From positions 62,001 to 126,000 of the forward strand of contig MNTU01000016.1 of assembly GCA_001917125.1 (NCBI GenBank): a stretch of 64,000 nt of DNA, read 5' to 3'. Of this stretch, positions 41,911 through 50,165 are shown one piece after another. Numbering within the stretch: the stretch's first letter is position 1; the number at the start of each line of letters is the position of its first letter. The notes beneath the pieces are model-generated. The model was given only the letters and a program-made list of their open reading frames with translations. It was not told the DNA's origin and ran no database searches. The stretch comes from Azospirillum sp. 47_25 (GTDB taxonomy: Bacteria; Pseudomonadota; Alphaproteobacteria; RF32; CAG-239). The translations under genes and the position numbers were made by a program.

Positions 41911-44179
41911 ACCAGGTCTCTTACATATCCTGCTGCTGGCCGGAAGCATACTCAGCTCCGGAGCGGTTTGGGCTGCCGATCTGAAAGAAACCGTCCCCGG
42001 AACAAAATACAGCAAAGTCTCCCCCAAACCCTACGGCGAACTGGAACAAAATCCCAACATCACCAATTTCATGACGCCGATGCCGGTACAAAAACAAACC
42101 AAGGAAATCTACTTCAGCGCCAATGAAATGGAAAACAACCGAAATCTGGATACGATTACGGCTATCGGCGATGTTAACATTATCCGCGAAGGATTGACGC
42201 TGAATGCGGACAAAGTGGTTTACAACCAACGTGACGATGTTGTTACCGCCATCGGCAACGTCCGCATGATAGACGCCGAAAACAACGTTGTTTTTTCTGA
42301 TTATGTGGTTTTAACCAACCAAATGTCTCAGGGCGAAATGGAAAATATCAAAATCATCATGAAAGATGAAAGCCGCATCGCCGCCCGCCGCGTCAGAACC
42401 ATGAGCAACAAAAACAAAATTATGAACAACGCGGTTTATTCCCCCTGTGACGTCTGCACCGCCAAACCCAATCCGCTCTGGCAGCTCAAAGCCCGCAAAA
42501 TCAAACATGATGCCGAAAGCCAAAACGTCTATTACAAAGATGCCGTACTTGAAATCAAAGGTTTTCCGGTTTTCTATACTCCGTTTTTATCACATCCGGA
42601 TCCGAACGTCTCGCGGCGATCGGGATTTTTGATTCCCGGGTTCGGTTCCAGCAGCTATCTTGACGCTTATTTGCAGCCCAAATATTTTTGGGACATTTCA
42701 CCGCATGAAGATTTGACCCTCGCTCCCTATATCAGCACCAATCACGGACTGATTATGAACGGCACCTATCGCCGCTATTTTGAACGCGGCTATTTAACAA
42801 CGCAGGGGTCGATTATGCGGGATCAGGACGACGACGAAACCCGCGGCAACTTATATGTCAAATCCCGTTACGAACTCAATGATTATTGGGTTTCCGATTT
42901 GGATTTAAACTATGTTTCGGATTCTTTATATCTGAAAGACCTCTCCCTGCCCAAAAAAGAAGATGCCTGGTTAACCTCAAGCGCCAAACTGCAGGGATTT
43001 GACAACCGCAATTATGCCGCCATCGAAGCTTATTACTACAAACTCATCAGTTATGACCTCCGTGTGCTTGACAGCCAGGAGTTTCAGCGCCGCAAATACG
43101 ACAAACCGTATGCCATTCCGTTAATCACTTATGAAAACATCAGCGAACCCGGAAGCCACGGTGCTTACTTCAAAAACACTTTCGATTTTGCCTCCGTAAT
43201 GCGGGATCAGGATGTCAGTTCGCAAAGACTGTCCATGATAAATTCATGGAATTTGCCTTACACCAGCCCTTACGGCGAAAAATACCGTTTGGTTGCTTCG
43301 GTAAAATCAGATTTGTATTATGTTGACAATTATACCAACCCCGACAAAGAAAAATTCACCGGCGAAGTCGGACGTGTCTTCCCGCAATTGGGTTTGGAAT
43401 GGAAAATGCCGTTTGTTCGTGCCACCGAAACCTCCCGCCATATTGTCGAGCCGGTAATCGTTGCCGTTGCGGCTCCTAACGGCGGCAATAAAATAGACAA
43501 GATTCCCAATGAAGACAGCCAAAACTCCGAACTCGACGACACCAACGTCCTTGATATCGACCGCTATGCCGGCTACGACCGCAACGATACCGGCAGCCGC
43601 ATCAGTTACGGTATCAACTGGAGTCCTTACGGAACTGTTATGGGACGTACCCAGGCATTCATCGCTCAAAGCTACAAATTCAGCAATAAAGAAGGTTTTG
43701 CTCCCAGTGATGATGAAAACTGGCGTTTCAGTGACTATGTCGGTCATATCTATGCCAACCCGAACCAATATCTGGACATGAACTACCGTTTCCGTTTTGA
43801 CAAAGACGATTTGGAAATGAAATACAGCGAACTGGCCGCCCGCATCGGCCCCGACATTCTCCACACTTATGTTTCCTACATTTATCTGCAGGGAAATGAA
43901 GCAACTCTGGCAGAAAACATCAGCGAACGCAAAGAATTATACCTGGCTGTCGGCTCCCGCCTGACCCGTGACTGGACAATCAGCATTTACAACCGCCAGG
44001 ATTTGACCAAAGGCGGCGGCTCGCTAGAACACGGAGGTTCGCTAGCCTATGAAGACGAATGCATCAAAGTTGTCGGCAATCTGCACCGCTACGATTCAAC
44101 CGACCCCGAAGACGAAAACGACTATGAATTCACCGTTTCGCTCTATCTGAAAACATTAGGCGGCGTGGGTTCAAAATAA
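41903..44179 (+). CDS. lptD: LPS-assembly outer-membrane protein LptD
   Basis: A 758-residue protein from the ATG at 41903, inside the end of lptF and preceded by GGAG; the longer upstream frame would destroy the signal peptide. Signal peptide about residues 1-24 (GAVWA). An OstA/LptA-like N-terminal domain (about 65-180: AIGDVNIIREGLTLNADKVVY) and a large beta-barrel with VFYTPFLSHPDPNVSRRSGFLIPGFG follow. The pair of cysteines at CDVC is conserved. It inserts LPS into the outer leaflet with LptE. lptE is not in the window. Confidence 0.94.
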   Translation: MTKPGLLHILLLAGSILSSGAVWAADLKETVPGTKYSKVSPKPYGELEQNPNITNFMTPMPVQKQTKEIYFSANEMENNRNLDTITAIGDVNIIREGLTLNADKVVYNQRDDVVTAIGNVRMIDAENNVVFSDYVVLTNQMSQGEMENIKIIMKDESRIAARRVRTMSNKNKIMNNAVYSPCDVCTAKPNPLWQLKARKIKHDAESQNVYYKDAVLEIKGFPVFYTPFLSHPDPNVSRRSGFLIPGFGSSSYLDAYLQPKYFWDISPHEDLTLAPYISTNHGLIMNGTYRRYFERGYLTTQGSIMRDQDDDETRGNLYVKSRYELNDYWVSDLDLNYVSDSLYLKDLSLPKKEDAWLTSSAKLQGFDNRNYAAIEAYYYKLISYDLRVLDSQEFQRRKYDKPYAIPLITYENISEPGSHGAYFKNTFDFASVMRDQDVSSQRLSMINSWNLPYTSPYGEKYRLVASVKSDLYYVDNYTNPDKEKFTGEVGRVFPQLGLEWKMPFVRATETSRHIVEPVIVAVAAPNGGNKIDKIPNEDSQNSELDDTNVLDIDRYAGYDRNDTGSRISYGINWSPYGTVMGRTQAFIAQSYKFSNKEGFAPSDDENWRFSDYVGHIYANPNQYLDMNYRFRFDKDDLEMKYSELAARIGPDILHTYVSYIYLQGNEATLAENISERKELYLAVGSRLTRDWTISIYNRQDLTKGGGSLEHGGSLAYEDECIKVVGNLHRYDSTDPEDENDYEFTVSLYLKTLGGVGSK

Positions 44180-44198
44180 CCGCTACAGGAGAACACAA

Positions 44199-45272
44199 AT
44201 GACAAGACTGCTGTTTGCAATATTAAGTCTGACTATCATCGCTCAATCCGCTTTAGCCCAATTTGCCGCCGACAGCGGCAAAGAAACCCGCAATTCCGTC
44301 GTTTTCCAAAACCCGGCCGAAACCGAAACACAGCCGGAATCAGACCTTTTTCAGGAGCCGCAGCCTCTGCCAAAACCGCAAACGCCGCCAAGTGAACCGA
44401 TTCGCCTGTTCGGTCCCGGAGATGTTAAAATCATAGCCGTTGTCAACGGTGAAATGATTTCTTCGACGGATATTGAAGAAAGGGCTAAAGCCTTTGTGAT
44501 GAACACAAGGATACCCTTTAACGCCGAAACCAAAAAAATGATTATCGCCAAGGTTATTCAATCGGCAATCGATGAAAAACTGAAACTTCAGGAAGCCGAA
44601 CGTCAGGGAATCGAAATCAGTGACAAAGAAATCGATGCTTCCATACAAAATTTTGAACAAAACAACAAAATTCCCGCCGGACAGCTCAAATCGCTGCTGG
44701 ACAAAGAAGGCGTCAGCATGAAAGTCTTCCGTGAGCAGATGAAATCCGACCTGGCATGGATTCGCGTTATCCGCCGCCAGCTCATGGCTGCCGGAAACAT
44801 AACCGATAAGGAAATTGAAGAAAGCATTAACCAGTCTGCCAAGGATATGATGACCCCGAAATATATGGTTTCCGAAATCGTCATCAAAAAAGAAAACGCC
44901 AAGAATCTCGACGATTTGGTTGCCAATTTGCGCAGAGATCCGCGTTTTGAATTATACGCCGCCCAGTTTTCCGAAAGCCCCAGCGCATCCAACGGCGGCA
45001 ATCTCGGCTGGCTGAACAAGGGCCAGCTGGCTGAACCGCTGGATAACAAAGTCCTCGCCATGAAAGAAGGCGAGGTCTCCGACCCGATACAAATCGGCAA
45101 CGAATTTTATATTCTTAAACTGGTGCAGGTCTATAACCCCAAAAGGGACAAACCCAAACTCCCTTCCAAAGAAGAAATGAAAAAGTTCATGGAAAACAAA
45201 AAAATGGAAGAAATCTCCGCCAAACACCTCCATAATGTCCGCCAGCGCGCGGTTATCGAATTGAGAAACTGA
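44199..45272 (+). CDS. surA: Periplasmic peptidyl-prolyl isomerase/chaperone SurA
   Basis: A 357-residue protein with a signal peptide (ending SALAQ, about residue 21), an N-terminal chaperone domain with IAVVNGEMISSTDIE (about residue 77), and one parvulin domain (about residues 225-310: YMVSEIVIKK, FSESPSASNGGNLGWL). Family members in enterobacteria have two parvulin domains. It escorts outer-membrane proteins such as LptD. It lies 19 nt after lptD and overlaps rsmA by one base. Confidence 0.9.
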   Translation: MTRLLFAILSLTIIAQSALAQFAADSGKETRNSVVFQNPAETETQPESDLFQEPQPLPKPQTPPSEPIRLFGPGDVKIIAVVNGEMISSTDIEERAKAFVMNTRIPFNAETKKMIIAKVIQSAIDEKLKLQEAERQGIEISDKEIDASIQNFEQNNKIPAGQLKSLLDKEGVSMKVFREQMKSDLAWIRVIRRQLMAAGNITDKEIEESINQSAKDMMTPKYMVSEIVIKKENAKNLDDLVANLRRDPRFELYAAQFSESPSASNGGNLGWLNKGQLAEPLDNKVLAMKEGEVSDPIQIGNEFYILKLVQVYNPKRDKPKLPSKEEMKKFMENKKMEEISAKHLHNVRQRAVIELRN

Positions 45273-46129
45273 TGATGACCGAACAAATGTCTGTCAAAAT
45301 AGCCGCACTCCCGTCGCTGCGCCTAACCGTCGAAGCACATGGCCTGATGGCCAAAAAAGCTTTGGGACAGAACTTTCTTCTTGATCAGAACATTACCGAC
45401 AAAATTATTAATCTCTCACTGCAAAAACAAAACAAAAAGGATTTTTCCGGCGCTAATGTTTTTGAAGTCGGTCCCGGTCCCGGCGGGCTGACCCGGGCTG
45501 TTTTGGCTGCCGAACCGAAAAGCTTAACCGTCGTTGAAATGGACGAGCGCTGCATTGCCATTATGAATGAAATCAAAGAAAAAACCGGCGACATTCTTCA
45601 TATTATCAACGGTGACGCCATGCAGACCGATTTTTCCGTTCTTGCTCCCGCTCCGCGCCATATCATCAGCAATCTGCCTTATAACATTTCCGTACCGCTG
45701 CTGGTCGGCTGGCTTAAAAACATCAATGCCTATGACAGCTTGACACTGATGTTCCAAAAAGAGGTTGCCGAAAGAATCACGGCACCGATAAAAACCAAAG
45801 ACTATGGCAGAATATCGGTTTTAAGCCAGCTTCAATGCCGAATAGATCATTTGCTGGACCTTAACCCCTGCTGTTTCACCCCGGCTCCGAAAATCTGGTC
45901 ATCCGTGTTGCTTTTTCGGCCGCTGGAAAACACGCTGACCGTCGAACAAATCGCCAAAGTCGAAAAACTGACAACACTGGCCTTTGGACAACGCCGCAAA
46001 ATGATTCGCCAAAGCCTGAAAAGCATTGCCGGCTTGGAAGAAAAATGCGCCCGTTTGAACATTCCCCTCACTGCCCGTGCCGAAGAACTAACTCCTCAAC
46101 AATTTCTCGCACTTGCTGACGAAAAATAG
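45272..46129 (+). CDS. rsmA: 16S rRNA (adenine1518-N6/adenine1519-N6)-dimethyltransferase
   Basis: A 285-residue KsgA/RsmA. SAM site EVGPGPGGLTRAVL and the catalytic NLPYNIS are present, with the LGQNFLLDQ start motif. It dimethylates two adjacent adenines in helix 45 of 16S rRNA. The usual alphaproteobacterial order surA-pdxA-rsmA here lacks pdxA. Three possible Met starts lie close together; the first overlaps the surA stop. Confidence 0.95.
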   Translation: MMTEQMSVKIAALPSLRLTVEAHGLMAKKALGQNFLLDQNITDKIINLSLQKQNKKDFSGANVFEVGPGPGGLTRAVLAAEPKSLTVVEMDERCIAIMNEIKEKTGDILHIINGDAMQTDFSVLAPAPRHIISNLPYNISVPLLVGWLKNINAYDSLTLMFQKEVAERITAPIKTKDYGRISVLSQLQCRIDHLLDLNPCCFTPAPKIWSSVLLFRPLENTLTVEQIAKVEKLTTLAFGQRRKMIRQSLKSIAGLEEKCARLNIPLTARAEELTPQQFLALADEK

Positions 46130-46161
46130 TTTTGTCAAAATTTTGTTGAAAAAGAATAAAA

Positions 46162-46192
46162 AATAGATTATAAGATTACCTATAAATCTATT
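46162..46192. promoter_or_regulatory. Inverted-repeat operator candidate before the 46211 gene
   Basis: AATAGATT (46162-46169) and AATCTATT (46185-46192) flank a 15-nt centre that includes TTACCTATA. The 14-mer TAAGATTACCTATA (46171-46184) matches TAAGTTTACCTATA before the XRE gene at 48275 in 13 of 14 positions. Confidence 0.45.
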
Positions 46193-46210
46193 ATTTTAAA
46201 TCCCGAAATT

Positions 46211-46714
46211 ATGAACTACAAGCAGATCATTGGCGTCTTCAGCAGAAAGACCCAATTAAAAAACATTGAAAACGTCCGTTTAAATGACGGAAAAATCGAA
46301 ATTAATTTTTTAAAATCGATTGTCAGAAGCATTTCTGAAAGATGTTTCCGCACTGAATTCAGTCCCCGCAGCAGATATGCCTGGAACTGGAACAATGTCA
46401 GCATCGGAACCATCGCCCGCCTGCTCAGCGGCAAACCGGAAGAAACGGCATTGCTCCGGGCCGAAATACTGGCCCCGCGCCCCAGTGCCCAAACCGTAAG
46501 ACATTACCTGGCTGATCTTCTCGAATGTCCTCCGGAACTGATCAGCGACAATATGAGCCTGCGGGAATTGACCCTTCCCGTCTGCGGAAAACAGAAAAAC
46601 TCATATCTGACAACTCTCTGCTGGCTTGAAAAAACATTTGATTTTAAGACCCCGCCGAATTTGATCGCAAACGGCAGTGTCGGAAATCTGATTGCTTTGA
46701 TTGCCGGTTCTTGA
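46211..46714 (+). CDS. Unknown protein with ACP-like C-terminal pattern
   Basis: A 167-residue protein not assigned to a family. The C-terminal part (about 97-166) has the helix spacing of acyl carrier proteins: LADLLECPPELISDNMSLREL, then LEKTFDF and SVGNLIALIAG. The Asp-Ser-Leu phosphopantetheine site is absent, with about 5 extra residues in its place. If the fold is right, it cannot carry a prosthetic group at the normal position. The N-terminal half is basic. It sits behind a candidate operator shared with the XRE gene at 48275. Confidence 0.5.
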   Translation: MNYKQIIGVFSRKTQLKNIENVRLNDGKIEINFLKSIVRSISERCFRTEFSPRSRYAWNWNNVSIGTIARLLSGKPEETALLRAEILAPRPSAQTVRHYLADLLECPPELISDNMSLRELTLPVCGKQKNSYLTTLCWLEKTFDFKTPPNLIANGSVGNLIALIAGS

Positions 46715-46733
46715 AACCTGATTCTTCTTTAAC

Positions 46734-46763
46734 GGCGGCACTTCATCGTGCTGCCATTTTTTT
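46734..46763 (+). terminator. Intrinsic terminator after the 46211 gene
   Basis: GGCGGCAC (46734-46741) and GTGCTGCC (46748-46755) pair with one G-U, followed by a T-run of seven. Confidence 0.85.
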
Positions 46764-46865
46764 GTCAAAAATTTTCTTATTTATCCTTGCCAATTAAAAA
46801 AACTCATGCTACAAAAATAAAAGATTTATCCTTTTTATGTTAAATTTTTAAAAAAATTATTAGTC

Positions 46866-47744
46866 ATGGAAAAGAAAAATTCCCTGCCAGTAGTAATGCA
46901 GTTCATCAGCGATTTTGTAACTGCAGACAAGAGTGACTTACAGCAAATGAATGTTGAAGAAAGAACCGCAGCCCTTGCCGACATTTTGAGCAAACCGGTA
47001 TCTTCTCTTCCCGGAACAAAGATTGAAAAACTTTGCCGAACCGTAAAGGAATTTTGTTCCAGCAACAAAAGCTTCCGCGTTTTTCTGAAGTTTCCGGACT
47101 TGCTGACGTTTGACGACTTGGCAAATTATTACGCCGACACCAAGGCCGTTAAGGTTGAAGTCAGCCGCAAACGTCTGATACAGCTTTGGGAAAAGGAAAC
47201 CGGTGCCAGCATGCAGAAACTGCTTCCGAGTTCAATCGAAAGCAAAGAAATCACCCGCTGTCTGGCGATTCGCATCTGTGAAATGTGCGAAGAAATCACC
47301 GGCCGCCAAATTCTTGCTGACTGCCGCACGCCGATGCAGTATCTCGGAGAAGGAACCACCTACAACGACATCATCGACTACTTCACCGTCGGCTCGCAGA
47401 AAATTCACGACATCCGCTGCAAAATCTTCAAGGCCGCGCCTGAATATATCCAGGCCTATCTGGACATTTTCCGCATTGAAGTTCTGAAGGCTTATGCCCT
47501 GAACTGCGGCTGGGAAAATCTTTCGGATGCCGAACTTGAAGCTTTCGGAAAAAAACTGGTTTACGAATGCAAAAACCCCGGCTTCCAGGGCGAAAACGAC
47601 TGGGATTTGCCCATTTGGTGGACTGAAGACCAGTTGGACGTTCATCTTCCGGCAAGGTTTGACTGGGTCAAACCCAAAACAACCGTCAGCAATATCGTTG
47701 ACGCTTTTGTTTCCGCCAAAAAGACTAAACTGCAGAAAAAATAA
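46866..47744 (+). CDS. Unknown cytoplasmic protein
   Basis: A 292-residue, mainly helical soluble protein without signal peptide or membrane spans. It has about eight Cys, an acidic Trp-rich end (WDLPIWWTEDQLDV), and a basic Lys-rich C-terminus. I do not recognise it. It has its own AT-rich promoter region (46764-46865) and a terminator after it, and faces the XRE gene. Confidence 0.55.
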   Translation: MEKKNSLPVVMQFISDFVTADKSDLQQMNVEERTAALADILSKPVSSLPGTKIEKLCRTVKEFCSSNKSFRVFLKFPDLLTFDDLANYYADTKAVKVEVSRKRLIQLWEKETGASMQKLLPSSIESKEITRCLAIRICEMCEEITGRQILADCRTPMQYLGEGTTYNDIIDYFTVGSQKIHDIRCKIFKAAPEYIQAYLDIFRIEVLKAYALNCGWENLSDAELEAFGKKLVYECKNPGFQGENDWDLPIWWTEDQLDVHLPARFDWVKPKTTVSNIVDAFVSAKKTKLQKK

Positions 47745-47760
47745 ATACTGCAGTCTGCAA

Positions 47761-47791
47761 AAAAAAGGACGGCATTTCGCCGCCCTTTTTT
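47761..47791. terminator. Bidirectional intrinsic terminator
   Basis: AAAAAAGG-A-CGGC pairs with GCCG-C-CCTTTTTT around ATTTC, between the convergent unknown gene and the XRE gene. Confidence 0.85.
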
Positions 47792-47801
47792 ATTATACTG
47801 A

Positions 47802-48275
47802 TTAATCTTGCTTCTCGACCGTTCTTTCATTGGGCCGGCTGAGCGCCTTCATCAGCTCAAACAGAGTCTTCGCAATACTCCGGTCGGCAATTTTATAATA
47901 AGCGGCTGCCAAAACGCGGCTTTCTTCACGGCAAAGAGGATCATCAAAATCATCTTCTTCCCCTTGCCCCGGCTGACGGCAGAACAAACTATGACTGTTT
48001 TGCTCCGTCATATTATCCAAATCTGAGAAAAAATAATTAATCGGCACACCTAAAACTTTGCTGAAGTCAAACAAACGGCTGGCGCTGACCCGGTTCATCC
48101 CTCTCTCGTATTTCTGAACCTGCTGAAAGGTCAATCCGACGGAAGACGCCAGTTTCTCCATTGATAAACCCAGCTCAATCCGTCTTGTAAAAATTTTCTT
48201 TCCGACATGCACATCCACCGGATTAGGTGTCCCGTCGGGCATTCGTCCTCTTTTATTTACTTTTCCGGCCATCAT
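47802..48275 (-). CDS. XRE-family transcriptional regulator
   Basis: A 157-residue protein with an N-terminal Cro/CI HTH (about residues 24-80: GKKIFTRRIELGLSMEKLASSVGLTFQQVQKYERG). A linker and a C-terminal helical segment (RVLAAAYYKIADRSIAKTLFELMKAL) follow, a layout common among chromosomal alphaproteobacterial XRE regulators. A palindrome 56 nt upstream suggests autoregulation, and a related sequence lies before the 46211 gene. It follows xerD by 94 nt. Confidence 0.82.
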   Translation of the reverse strand: MMAGKVNKRGRMPDGTPNPVDVHVGKKIFTRRIELGLSMEKLASSVGLTFQQVQKYERGMNRVSASRLFDFSKVLGVPINYFFSDLDNMTEQNSHSLFCRQPGQGEEDDFDDPLCREESRVLAAAYYKIADRSIAKTLFELMKALSRPNERTVEKQD

Positions 48276-48320
48276 ACACTCCTTCTCACCAAACTTTGCC
48301 AGATAGGCGGCATTTTCTTT

Positions 48321-48345
48321 TAAGTTTACCTATAGTTGCACTATA
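48321..48345. promoter_or_regulatory. Operator candidate for the XRE regulator
   Basis: TATAGT-TGC-ACTATA (48331-48345) is a perfect inverted repeat. It overlaps TAAGTTTACCTATA (48321-48334), which is nearly identical to a site before the 46211 gene. Confidence 0.45.
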
Positions 48346-48369
48346 AACCCTTTCAGAAAGGAAATCAAC

Positions 48370-49275
48370 TTAAGAATGTTTGCCGGCCAAAGGGTGCAAT
48401 TTTTGAACGGTTTCCAAAAGCTTATCCGATAAAATATGGGTATAAATCTCTGTCGTGTTGATGCTTTCATGCCCGAGCATTTTCTGCACCGAACGCAAAT
48501 CGGCGTTGTGGTTAAGCAAATGCGTCGCAAAAGAATGTCTTAAAACGTGAGGCGTCACCCGGGAAGGATAAATACCGGCTTTGACAGCCAGTTCTTTAAG
48601 GCGCTTAAAAAAAGTATCTCTGCTGATATGTCCGCTGCGGGAACTTTTGGAGGGAAACAGCCAGATGGAACGCCGCCCTTCACGAATAAAACAATCCCGC
48701 TGTTCAAGATAGTCAAAAACGGCCTGAATGGCCGCCGGAGCCACCGGAACAACCCTTTCCTTACTGCCTTTGCCGCGTACGAAAACCTGTCTCCGGTCAA
48801 AATTAATGCAGTTTTCCGGTAAAGAAACCAGCTCTGAAACCCGCAGGCCGCTGGCATACATCAGCTCCAGCATGGCTGTCATCTGCCTGCCCTTCGGCCC
48901 GGAACATTCTTTTGCCGCGGCAATCAGCCGTTTGATTTCATCTTCCGACAGAAATTTGGGCAGAGGTTTTTCCTGCTTTGGTGTCAGAACATCCGCCGCC
49001 GGATTGTCTTTAATGTCTTTTTCGGTATATAGAAATTTGAAAAATTCCCGCACCGCCGAGAGCTTCCGCGCCACCGTCTTCGGCGACCGCCCCTCCCGGC
49101 CGAGGTATTGAACAAAATCGCCAACGTCATCGCGGCTGATTTCCTTCAACGCCATGCCTCCACAATATGTCAGAAATTCTTCAACATCACGCCCATAAGC
49201 TTCCAGCGTATTGGCTGAGGCGCCCCTTTCTGCGGACATCATCTCCAAAAATCGATTAACGGCCTCATTGCCCAT
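48370..49275 (-). CDS. xerD: Tyrosine recombinase XerD
   Basis: A 301-residue site-specific recombinase. The N-terminal SAM-like domain (about 1-90) is followed by the catalytic domain with R145, K169, H243-x2-R246, H269 and Tyr278 (TEIYTH). It resolves chromosome dimers at dif with XerC and FtsK. It is 8 nt after the small membrane peptide gene and shares its strand. No phage genes are near, so the chromosomal housekeeping role is favoured; XerC is the alternative name. Confidence 0.92.
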   Translation of the reverse strand: MGNEAVNRFLEMMSAERGASANTLEAYGRDVEEFLTYCGGMALKEISRDDVGDFVQYLGREGRSPKTVARKLSAVREFFKFLYTEKDIKDNPAADVLTPKQEKPLPKFLSEDEIKRLIAAAKECSGPKGRQMTAMLELMYASGLRVSELVSLPENCINFDRRQVFVRGKGSKERVVPVAPAAIQAVFDYLEQRDCFIREGRRSIWLFPSKSSRSGHISRDTFFKRLKELAVKAGIYPSRVTPHVLRHSFATHLLNHNADLRSVQKMLGHESINTTEIYTHILSDKLLETVQKLHPLAGKHS

Positions 49276-49283
49276 CGTACAGC

Positions 49284-49427
49284 CTATTTGTTCAGAAAAC
49301 TGTTTTCCAGCGGCTGTTCCACCTGCTCGACCTTAACCGGAACTTCCTGTGAGGCAACAAACAAGACACCTGCCAAAACAACGATTCCGATAACATAATA
49401 GATTAAATTTGATTTTTTCTGTCTCAT
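49284..49427 (-). CDS. 47-residue single-pass membrane peptide
   Basis: A short gene upstream of xerD. The ATG at 49427 gives a basic start (MRQKKSNLIYY), one membrane span (about residues 9-26), and a short acidic tail that ends SFLNK. Its codon use matches the neighbours, it shares the xerD strand with an 8-nt gap, and the reading frame is clean. Function unknown. Confidence 0.6.
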   Translation of the reverse strand: MRQKKSNLIYYVIGIVVLAGVLFVASQEVPVKVEQVEQPLENSFLNK

Positions 49428-49518
49428 AAGCTATAACCTTAAAAAAAATGTTGATAAAATTTCAAGTCTTTATATTATCTAGCATAATAAACTTGAAAGA
49501 AGAATTAAAAAATAGGTT

Positions 49519-50067
49519 ATGATAAAAAAAATCGATAAAATAATATTGCTGGTCGGCCTGATGGGCAGCGGTAAAACCAGCGTCGGAAAAAGATTGGCCA
49601 AAAAGCTCAATCTGCCTTTTGTCGACGGCGACCAGGAAATTGAGAAAGCGGCCGGTTTATCATTGGTCGATGTGCTGAAATGTTTCGGTGAAGAAGAATA
49701 TCGTGCCGGCGAAAAACGGGTTATGAAACGTCTGCTGCAGGGAGCACCCTGTGTTCTGGCTTCCGGCGGCGGTTCTTTTGTTGCCGAACAAACCCGCGAA
49801 CTGGCAAAAATTCATGCAATAACCGTCTGGCTGAAAGCCGATGTTGACGTTTTGTATAACCGCACCGCCGGACGCAAACACCGCCCTTTTCTCGAAGGTG
49901 ACGATTCCCACCTCAAAAACAAACTCGAAAAATATATCAGTGAAGAATATCCCTATTATTCCGAAGCAGATATTGTGGTCGAAACCAGAGAAGAACAGGT
50001 TGATAACACGGTTCTCCGCGTTATTGACGCCATTGACAATTTTCTTTCATCCAAAAAAACCGCTTAA
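49519..50067 (+). CDS. aroK: Shikimate kinase
   Basis: A 182-residue P-loop kinase that phosphorylates shikimate. Walker A GLMGSGKTSVGK is at residues 14-25, the shikimate-binding D33-G-D, an Arg in GEEEYRAGE, and ASGGGSF and AGRKHRPFL with the lid Arg are all present. aroB, its common partner, does not follow; a terminator does. Confidence 0.95.
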   Translation: MIKKIDKIILLVGLMGSGKTSVGKRLAKKLNLPFVDGDQEIEKAAGLSLVDVLKCFGEEEYRAGEKRVMKRLLQGAPCVLASGGGSFVAEQTRELAKIHAITVWLKADVDVLYNRTAGRKHRPFLEGDDSHLKNKLEKYISEEYPYYSEADIVVETREEQVDNTVLRVIDAIDNFLSSKKTA

Positions 50068-50080
50068 ACAGCGGTTTTTT
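50054..50080. terminator. Bidirectional intrinsic terminator after aroK
   Basis: AAAAAACCGCT (50054-50064) and AGCGGTTTTTT (50070-50080) are perfect complements around TAAAC. The left arm overlaps the aroK stop region. Confidence 0.88.
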
Positions 50081-50165
50081 TGTGTCTGGAGAAACATTCT
50101 CTGCTGATTCGGTTTCCCGATAGGTTTATATAAAATCTCTCCTGAAACCTCAAAAAAGACGATGA

